Shown piece by piece: positions 34,367 to 38,932 of a stretch of DNA of 38,932 nt. This stretch comes from Prochlorococcus sp. AG-412-I05 (lineage in GTDB: Bacteria > Cyanobacteriota > Cyanobacteriia > PCC-6307 > Cyanobiaceae). The notes beneath the pieces were generated by a model that made no database searches, had not been told where the DNA came from, and worked only from the letters and a program-made list of their open reading frames with translations. The stretch spans positions 1-38,932 of the forward strand of contig QCLC01000017.1 of NCBI GenBank assembly GCA_003214855.1, given 5' to 3'. Each line of letters starts with the position of its first letter. Position 1 is the stretch's first letter. A program made the position numbers and the translations under genes.

Positions 34367-34900
34367 TTAGTTTTGCAGCTGACACTTCAGCACTGCTAGC
34401 GCTTCATCGGGTAGTCCCAAAAATTGATCCAGCCATGCGGCTCCACTGAGTGGCACGGTGGCGACGCCCACAAGTACGGCATTGCCATCCACATCAAGTG
34501 CCTGTCCTTGTACATGATGGCGCTGACTCTCAACCTTTCCACTGCTGAGGCATGTGTTCACAGTCAGGCCAGGAGCAGTGAGCCAACTGCCAACCGTGAA
34601 ACAGAATTGCGCTTCAAACTGAAGTGATAGTTCACCACTATCGGGTGCGAAAGACCCTTCAAACTTTTGGGTTGCAATGCTGATGTTCAAACCAGGAGGC
34701 ATTGGCAAGCCAAGTATCTGTGTTGTGCGCCAGCTGAGAGCAGGAATGATCAGTTTTTTTGGATCAAAGCGAAGACTTCTCAGCCCATCTTGATTCAAAG
34801 GCCCTAGAAGGCCGTGCCCCCCACCACCTCTAGCGTCATAACTAAAGGCTGGATAAGCACCGATGGCTAGACGACATCCTTTCTGACTGGTCAGATGCAT
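34367..34900 (-). CDS. Conserved protein of unknown function
   Basis: A 178-residue protein without membrane segments or a clear signal peptide. It shows alternating beta-rich stretches (LNISIATQKFEGSF, LSLQFEAQFCFTVGSWLTAPGLTVNTCLSSG) and a C-terminal helix with LDQFLGLPDEALAVLKCQ. The Gly-rich AFSYDARGGGGHG near the start is distinctive. ATG 34900 is preferred over an upstream GTG (34936). I do not recognise a family. It looks like a cyanobacterial beta-barrel or lipid-binding-type protein, but this is unsupported. It converges with the channel gene across 27 bases. Confidence 0.65.
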   Translation of the reverse strand: MHLTSQKGCRLAIGAYPAFSYDARGGGGHGLLGPLNQDGLRSLRFDPKKLIIPALSWRTTQILGLPMPPGLNISIATQKFEGSFAPDSGELSLQFEAQFCFTVGSWLTAPGLTVNTCLSSGKVESQRHHVQGQALDVDGNAVLVGVATVPLSGAAWLDQFLGLPDEALAVLKCQLQN

Positions 34901-34936
34901 TACGGAGGACAACAGAACAACTTGGTAGATCCCCAC

Positions 34937-35294
34937 GTTGACAGATGTTAAGAGCAGGTGTATTCAGATCGACTTATAAAATTAATAAGCGCTGCCTACA
35001 TTGAATCTCCATAGATGCAGCATTTAATTAGAGGTATTTCACACTGGATAGCTGAGACGATCAACGATCGGCTTACAAGATTCGAAACAAATCATTGCAG
35101 TAGAAGCTATAAAGATACTTTTTTCTAGATAAAATTTTCATAGAGATTGAGACTATAAATATCCAGTAAATCGCCCCTCCAACTCATCAATGCAGCAAAG
35201 ACGAACCAAGAACACTATTTACTCAACCTTCTAATACTGCACTTACGTCAGCCTCTAAACAGTCAAGATCCTCACTATTCATTAGAATTGGTCG
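34937..35294. other. A+T-rich gap before the ribbon-helix-helix gene
   Basis: About 360 bases of A+T-rich sequence with no open frame longer than a few dozen codons. It lies upstream of the unknown minus-strand gene and downstream of the RHH gene. Nothing further is recognised. Confidence 0.35.
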
Positions 35295-35534
35295 TTACCC
35301 GTCTAATTGACGATGGCGGCGCAGTCCATCTTCAATCAAGAACGAGGCAAGGCTGCTACAGCTACGGCTTTCTGCAAGAGCATGCTGCTTGAGCCGATTC
35401 ATCAAACCCGCCGGCAGGGTCACATTGAGGCGTTCCGATTGAGCAGAATCGGCCACCGTTGCTGCACTTGGAGCCTCTTGAGAGAATCGTTGGCGCTCTT
35501 GCAGCTCGGCCATTGGGTTCTGCAGTGTCGACAC
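35295..35534 (-). CDS. Ribbon-helix-helix (CopG/MetJ-like) small protein
   Basis: A 79-residue protein. The first ~32 residues are polar and probably disordered. The rest, SERLNVTLPAGLMNRLKQHA through SLASFLIEDGLRRH, has the strand-helix-helix pattern of RHH DNA-binding domains: LNVTLP is the DNA-contacting strand, and AGLMNRLKQHALAES and SSLASFLIEDGLRRHR are the two helices. RHH proteins are often antitoxins or plasmid and metabolic repressors. No partner toxin is adjacent: the next gene on this strand is far, and the other neighbour is divergent. It may therefore act as a free-standing regulator. DNA-binding is by analogy only. Confidence 0.75.
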   Translation of the reverse strand: MSTLQNPMAELQERQRFSQEAPSAATVADSAQSERLNVTLPAGLMNRLKQHALAESRSCSSLASFLIEDGLRRHRQLDG

Positions 35535-35677
35535 TTTGAAGTCTTAGCTTGGCATCAATAGTTCAGCAATAACTTGCCATTCATGCCCACAAGCTCTCTA
35601 TGGCAATCTTCGAGTCGTCTATCGATCAGCTCTGAGGACCTGCATTTATTGTTGAATTCTTAATCTGTGCTTTCTCG

Positions 35678-35683
35678 AAGGAG
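35678..35683 (+). promoter_or_regulatory. Strong Shine-Dalgarno site for the PPC-glutaredoxin gene
   Basis: AAGGAG lies six bases before ATG 35690, near-perfect complementarity to the 16S 3' end. Few other genes in the window have such a site, so it fixes the start and suggests efficient translation. Confidence 0.7.
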
Positions 35684-35689
35684 AACTTC

Positions 35690-36295
35690 ATGCGATCGCT
35701 GCCATTGAAGCTTGCTCCAGGCAGCGACCTGCTGATAAGCCTTCAGAAAATAGCTCAGGAACAGAACAGCTCAGGTTTTGTTCTTGGTGTGGTTGGCAAT
35801 CTTTCGCGTGCAGCATTTCAGTGTCCTGGTCAGTCAGGACCTACTGTCCTTGAGGGAAACTTGGAGATCATCACTCTTAATGGCACAGTTTCACCCAATA
35901 GTGTGCATCTGCATCTAAGCCTCTCTGATAGTGCCTGTCAGGTATGGGGTGGCCATCTTGAACCAGGAACCCTTGTGCTCAAGGGTGCTGATCTGTTGGT
36001 GGGTTTATTGGATCAGTCTCTCCCACAAGGCTCTCCTGATCCTTCTCAGCCACCAAGGGTGGAAATTGCTGTTCTTCCTGGTTGCCCTTGGTCGACCAGA
36101 GCTCTGAGGATGCTTGGTTCTCTTTCCATTCCGCACACCGTTAAGAACATCGACAATGATGCCTCTTTCAAGGCATTCAATCACCGTAGTGAGCTCAATA
36201 CTTTCCCTCAGGTGTTCATCGATGGTGAGTTGATTGGCGGTTACGATGAACTATCGAGAATGCATGCTTCTGGCCAACTAGAAACACTGCGATGA
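35690..36295 (+). CDS. PPC (DUF296) domain fused to a glutaredoxin domain
   Basis: A 201-residue two-domain protein. The N-terminal ~110 residues match the PPC/DUF296 fold seen in plant AT-hook proteins and small bacterial proteins: FVLGVVGNLSRAAFQ, the HLHLSLSD motif at 73-80 and GGHL at 87-90. After a Pro/Ser linker (112-122), residues 124-201 form a glutaredoxin: VEIAVLPGCPWSTRAL with the monothiol active site Cys132-Pro-Trp-Ser135, cis-Pro in TFPQVFIDG (171-179) and GGYDEL. Fusion of these domains is unusual. A monothiol glutaredoxin suggests Fe-S or glutathione chemistry. Start fixed by a strong AAGGAG. The next gene overlaps its stop in ATGA. Confidence 0.88.
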   Translation: MRSLPLKLAPGSDLLISLQKIAQEQNSSGFVLGVVGNLSRAAFQCPGQSGPTVLEGNLEIITLNGTVSPNSVHLHLSLSDSACQVWGGHLEPGTLVLKGADLLVGLLDQSLPQGSPDPSQPPRVEIAVLPGCPWSTRALRMLGSLSIPHTVKNIDNDASFKAFNHRSELNTFPQVFIDGELIGGYDELSRMHASGQLETLR

Positions 36296-36549
36296 GTAGT
36301 GATCAAGGCAAAGCAACTACAGCAAACTTTTGGGATGAAAAACCTTGGTGGTGTCAACCCTGGAGCATTGTGCTCACAGGTGTTGCTTGTGTCGCTGTCA
36401 GTTGGTGGTGGCCCAATCTGCTTTGGTTTACTGTTCTGATCGCTATAGGCGTGATCGGATGGTGGGGCTTGTTTCTAGTGCTAGCCCCAGCGATCTATCG
36501 CCAGCAGATTCAGCAACAACTTTCGGAACAGGATCCAATCTCATCCTGA
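36292..36549 (+). CDS. Small membrane protein (DUF6737-like)
   Basis: An 85-residue protein with two hydrophobic helices (IVLTGVACVAVSWWWPNLLWF and TVLIAIGVIGWWGLFLVLAPA), rich in Trp, with polar ends. It resembles small cyanobacterial membrane proteins filed under DUF6737; I give that name with caution. Its ATG overlaps the stop of the PPC-glutaredoxin gene, so the pair is cotranslated and may work together at a membrane, for instance in protecting or assembling a redox complex. That last point is inference. Confidence 0.75.
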   Translation: MSSDQGKATTANFWDEKPWWCQPWSIVLTGVACVAVSWWWPNLLWFTVLIAIGVIGWWGLFLVLAPAIYRQQIQQQLSEQDPISS

Positions 36550-36639
36550 TGGATCTCAGGCTTTGAACATCACGCCCCATCATTAGATCAATCTCCAAAC
36601 CAGCTTGGTCTTGCAGAACATCTCGTTAATTGCTCCGTT

Positions 36640-37524
36640 ATGGCCTCGCTGCTAAAGATCCGGCCGCTACAACGCAACGACATCGCCATGGTTACGCAGT
36701 GGGCCAGGGCAGAGGGCTTTGCTCCTGGTGTTGGTGATGTAAGTATTTATCGCCATACCGACCGTCAGGGATTGTGGGTGGGTTGGCTCGGCAATCAGCC
36801 TGTCGGTTGCATTGCCGGAGTTCGCTACAACGCCGCCTATGGCTTCATCGGATTGTTCCTTGTCATTCCAGAACATCGAGGGCATGGGTATGGGGTTGAG
36901 CTATGGGAACATGCTCTCGAACATCTCGTTGATCTTCCTTGCGTTGGTTTAGAAGCTGCGTACGATCGCATTGACGACTATGCCGGATGGGGCTTTGCAA
37001 ATGCATCGCCGACAACCCGCTGGCAGAGGATTTGTGATGGCAACCTCGTTGGCAACGATGGTTATTCCAATGGCGAAGGGTTGCAACTGCTTGAGGGTGA
37101 TTCGATCCCCGCGATGGCTGTGCAGTCATATGACGCCATAAGGGAACCCAGCCCTCGCCCTCACTTCCTTTCCGATTGGCTTCAGCATCCTGCCGGTAAT
37201 GTGTTGGCCCTGGTAGATGACAACGATTGTTGCCATGGATTTGGCAGGATCCGGCCTTGTTTATTACGTGATGGGGAAGGCTGGCGGATTGGGCCGCTAT
37301 TGGCTAATAGTCCGCAACTCGCCGAGCTGTTGCTGAAGCGTTTGATCCAACGCCATCCAGGTGTGGTGATCTTGGATGCACCTGGAGGCAACTCTTCTGC
37401 AGAGCCCCTTCTGAAACGACTTGGGTTCAGTGCTGTTTCTCAAACTTTGCGCATGTATCGCGGAGTACAACCCTCTATTCCTTTAGACGAGGTTTATGGT
37501 TTGGCCTGCTTAGAATTGGGCTAA
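36640..37524 (+). CDS. GNAT-family N-acetyltransferase, two-domain
   Basis: A 294-residue protein. The N-terminal GNAT domain (~5-130) has the acetyl-CoA-binding loop RGHGYG at 80-85 preceded by GLFLVIPEH, and LGxxx-type strands before it. The C-terminal ~150 residues (AVQSYDAIREPSPRPHFLSDWL, then VVILDAPGGNSSAEPLLKRLGFSAVSQTLRMYRG) form a second acetyltransferase-like domain, as in YitH/Acetyltransf_18 proteins. Substrate unknown. It is followed directly by a strong terminator shared with petJ. About 90 bases separate it from the DUF6737-like gene, so it may be a separate unit or the tail of the same one. Confidence 0.88.
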   Translation: MASLLKIRPLQRNDIAMVTQWARAEGFAPGVGDVSIYRHTDRQGLWVGWLGNQPVGCIAGVRYNAAYGFIGLFLVIPEHRGHGYGVELWEHALEHLVDLPCVGLEAAYDRIDDYAGWGFANASPTTRWQRICDGNLVGNDGYSNGEGLQLLEGDSIPAMAVQSYDAIREPSPRPHFLSDWLQHPAGNVLALVDDNDCCHGFGRIRPCLLRDGEGWRIGPLLANSPQLAELLLKRLIQRHPGVVILDAPGGNSSAEPLLKRLGFSAVSQTLRMYRGVQPSIPLDEVYGLACLELG

Positions 37525-37527
37525 AAA

Positions 37528-37577
37528 AAACCCTTCATTCAAAGCTGGTTAATAAACCAGCTTTGAATGAAGGGTTT
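37528..37577. terminator. Bidirectional intrinsic terminator, perfect 23-bp stem
   Basis: Arms 37528-37550 and 37555-37577 are perfect reverse complements closing a 4-base loop. The outer ends are AAACCC and GGGTTT, so runs of A and T flank both sides. It sits between the converging GNAT (ends 37524) and petJ (ends 37599) genes and should stop both. The stem is longer than most terminators. Confidence 0.9.
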
Positions 37578-37598
37578 GAAACGATTGATTGACTTTAA

Positions 37599-37937
37599 CT
37601 ACCAGCCACTGCTGGCTTGGGATTCAACATAGGCTGCTACATCAGCAATATCTGCTGCACTAAGGACGTCTGCAAAGGAAGGCATACCGCCTTTACCATT
37701 GGTGACCTGAGCAATAATTGCTTCTTCGTGACCTGAGCCGTAGTTGCTTAAGGTTGCTTCTAGGGCCGATTTTTGAAGGGTCTTTGCAGGATCTACGATG
37801 TTTCCGCCGCCAGCGTGACATGCGGCGCAAGTAGACGAAAAGACTTGTCCGCCATGGGCCGAGTCAGCAGCCATCACCCAAGAAGGAGCTGCAAAGCATA
37901 CGGTGATAGCAAGGAGAGCTGAAAGTAGCCTACGCAT
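37599..37937 (-). CDS. petJ: Cytochrome c6
   Basis: A soluble lumenal electron carrier from cytochrome b6f to photosystem I or to terminal oxidase. The 112-residue precursor has a signal peptide ([20 protein letters not shown]) with likely cleavage after VMA, then a mature ~89-residue cytochrome. Haem is bound at C37-A-A-C40-H41, and the axial ligand is Met85 in [24 protein letters not shown] is the usual C-terminal helix. Length is typical. It ends at the shared hairpin; its promoter lies in the gap towards pstS. Confidence 0.95.
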   Translation of the reverse strand: MRRLLSALLAITVCFAAPSWVMAADSAHGGQVFSSTCAACHAGGGNIVDPAKTLQKSALEATLSNYGSGHEEAIIAQVTNGKGGMPSFADVLSAADIADVAAYVESQASSGW

Positions 37938-38136
37938 CAGAAGCAGGTATCAACGAGCACGATTATCGGTTCTCGCATGGTCAATGAACTCTTTTGGATG
38001 GAAGCTGTTATTAATTCAAATATTTACCGAAAGACCAAGGCCTTAGTGATCGTTGCAGATCCAGGCGAAGCCTTGCTTAGCTAACGGGAGGAGTCAGCAA
38101 TCTGACTTTGTTGTTCAGTTGCTGGGCTTTTACCTA

Positions 38137-38181
38137 GAGCAAAGAACAAGTTTCAACCTAGTAGAACCTTGTTCTTTGCTC
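38137..38181. repeat. 14-bp perfect inverted repeat upstream of pstS
   Basis: GAGCAAAGAACAAG (38137-38150) pairs with CTTGTTCTTTGCTC (38168-38181) around a 17-base loop. It lies between divergent promoters, where a terminator is not expected. It could end an unannotated short RNA, or be a regulatory binding site or leader structure. Confidence 0.75.
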
Positions 38182-38182
38182 C

Positions 38183-38190
38183 CTTAACCA
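38183..38190 (+). promoter_or_regulatory. Candidate Pho-box half-site before pstS
   Basis: CTTAACCA matches the pyrimidine-TTAA-PyPy-T/A octamer described for cyanobacterial PhoB/SphR boxes. It lies 108 bases before the pstS ATG. Only one clear octamer is visible; the adjoining repeats are poor, so binding is uncertain. Confidence 0.4.
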
Positions 38191-38290
38191 CTGACCAATT
38201 CATCAAGATCTCCTTGTCAATTGCTCACTTTTGCTCATCAAAGGGCATTTCCTATCTAGTTATGGGTTGATGAAATCCTTCAGGGGCCCC

Positions 38291-38932
38291 ATGTCCTTCT
38301 CAAAGAAGGCCCTTTTGCTCATTTCACTGGTCGTTCTCGGTGTTGGCATCACGGCTTGCAGCACCTCAGGTTCATCCGGCCGTCTTAGCGGAGCTGGTGC
38401 GACCTTCCCAGAGAAGATCTATACCCGCTGGTTGAGTGATCTCGCCAAGGCTGGGGGGCCACAGGTCAACTATCAGGCTGTTGGCTCTGGATCTGGTCGT
38501 AAAGCCTTTATTGATCAGACCGTGAGCTTCGCGGCATCGGATGATCCGATGAAGCAAGAAGATATTGACAAGGTTCAGCGTGGCTTGGTGCAAATCCCCA
38601 TGGTGGGAGGCACCATCGCCTTTGGCTACAACCACAACTGCGATCTGAAGTTGACCCAACAGCAAGCGGTTGAAGTTGCTCTTGGCAGCATCACTGATTG
38701 GAATCAGCTCAATTGCCCTGCAGGCAAGATCACTTGGGTGCATCGCTCTGATGGCTCTGGCACCACCAAGGCTTTTACCAATTCCATGCAGGCCTTTTCT
38801 CAACAATGGACCCTGGGAACCGGTAAATCAGTGAAATGGCCAACAGGGGTGGGCGCTAAAGGGAATTCAGGTGTTGCTGGTGTGATTACAAATACACCAG
38901 GTGCCATCGGCTATGTGAATCAGTCATTCATC
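38291..38932 (+). CDS. pstS: Phosphate ABC transporter substrate-binding protein (3' end outside window)
   Basis: The periplasmic high-affinity phosphate-binding protein of the PstSCAB transporter. The first 214 residues are present. A lipoprotein signal (ALLLISLVVLGVGITAC) puts the lipidated Cys at residue 23 in the lipobox ITAC. The mature part opens LSGAGATFPEKIYTRWL, and the phosphate-binding loops are visible: GSGSGRKAF, ASDDPM and HRSDGSGTTKAFT. The start is ATG 38291, preceded by AGGGG; an in-frame ATG at 38270 would add seven residues. A Pho-box-like octamer upstream suggests phosphate-starvation control. Confidence 0.94.
   Translation, partial: MSFSKKALLLISLVVLGVGITACSTSGSSGRLSGAGATFPEKIYTRWLSDLAKAGGPQVNYQAVGSGSGRKAFIDQTVSFAASDDPMKQEDIDKVQRGLVQIPMVGGTIAFGYNHNCDLKLTQQQAVEVALGSITDWNQLNCPAGKITWVHRSDGSGTTKAFTNSMQAFSQQWTLGTGKSVKWPTGVGAKGNSGVAGVITNTPGAIGYVNQSFI

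Larger units (their letters stand above)
37938..38290. other. Divergent promoter region of petJ and pstS
   Basis: About 350 bases between divergent petJ and pstS. It contains a 14-bp hairpin at 38137-38181, a Pho-box-like octamer at 38183-38190 and a ribosome-binding AGGGG before pstS. No gene is seen. Confidence 0.45.

Noticed and set aside
38372-38806. 144-codon minus-strand open frame
   Set aside because: It is antisense to pstS, whose motifs are clear on the plus strand.

Overview
The window looks like a low-light-adapted Prochlorococcus (the MIT9303/MIT9313 kind) or a closely related marine Synechococcus. The grounds are a phosphoribulokinase, a class II aldolase of the cyanobacterial type, cytochrome c6, a CSP41-like epimerase, DUF3727 and DUF3685/Ycf55-like proteins, a probable thylakoid photosystem I accumulation factor, moderate G+C and fairly long intergenic gaps. 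The species call is an inference from gene content; no rRNA or other marker is present. I found no tRNA, rRNA, CRISPR array, insertion sequence, phage gene or recognisable prochlorosin precursor.

Region by region. 1-9.4 kb is accessory-looking: the 3' end of a membrane glycosyltransferase, a CPA1 Na+/H+ antiporter, a very large pyruvate:ferredoxin oxidoreductase (1578 aa) and a GltS glutamate symporter. They are separated by long non-coding stretches, and base composition in nifJ is visibly lower in G+C. 9.6-11.9 kb has a possible frameshifted small exported protein, then purS-purQ-S66 peptidase packed head to tail on the plus strand. 12-27.4 kb is a long minus-strand series. In order of transcription it reads DUF3685, thioredoxin-like thylakoid protein, CofE-like protein, GNAT-like protein, ruvX, DUF3727, yqeG, proB, lpxD, leuB, prk, a nonsense-interrupted small gene, pilD, accD, a small exported protein, a Gfo/Idh oxidoreductase and class II aldolase, which ends in a clear intrinsic terminator. 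Several junctions are ATGA or TAATG overlaps. 27.5-30.9 kb has a Fur-family regulator and hisA (minus), a divergent CSP41-like epimerase, pgsA and a CBS-domain protein. 31-38.9 kb has a Pro-rich membrane-anchored protein, a GluR0-like glutamate-receptor potassium channel, two small unknowns (one a ribbon-helix-helix protein), a PPC(DUF296)-glutaredoxin fusion coupled to a small membrane protein, a GNAT enzyme facing petJ across a perfect 23-bp hairpin, and the 5' part of pstS with a candidate Pho-box half-site.

Functionally the window mixes Calvin-cycle carbon fixation (prk, aldolase), electron transport (petJ, PFOR), amino-acid, purine and lipid synthesis (leuB, proB, hisA, purSQ, accD, pgsA, lpxD), sodium-linked transport (antiporter, GltS) and phosphate uptake (pstS). 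The most unusual items are the enlarged PFOR, the GluR0-type channel, the PPC-glutaredoxin fusion, the nonsense-interrupted gene upstream of pilD, and a set of perfect inverted repeats, including a 30-bp palindrome inside the yqeG coding sequence.
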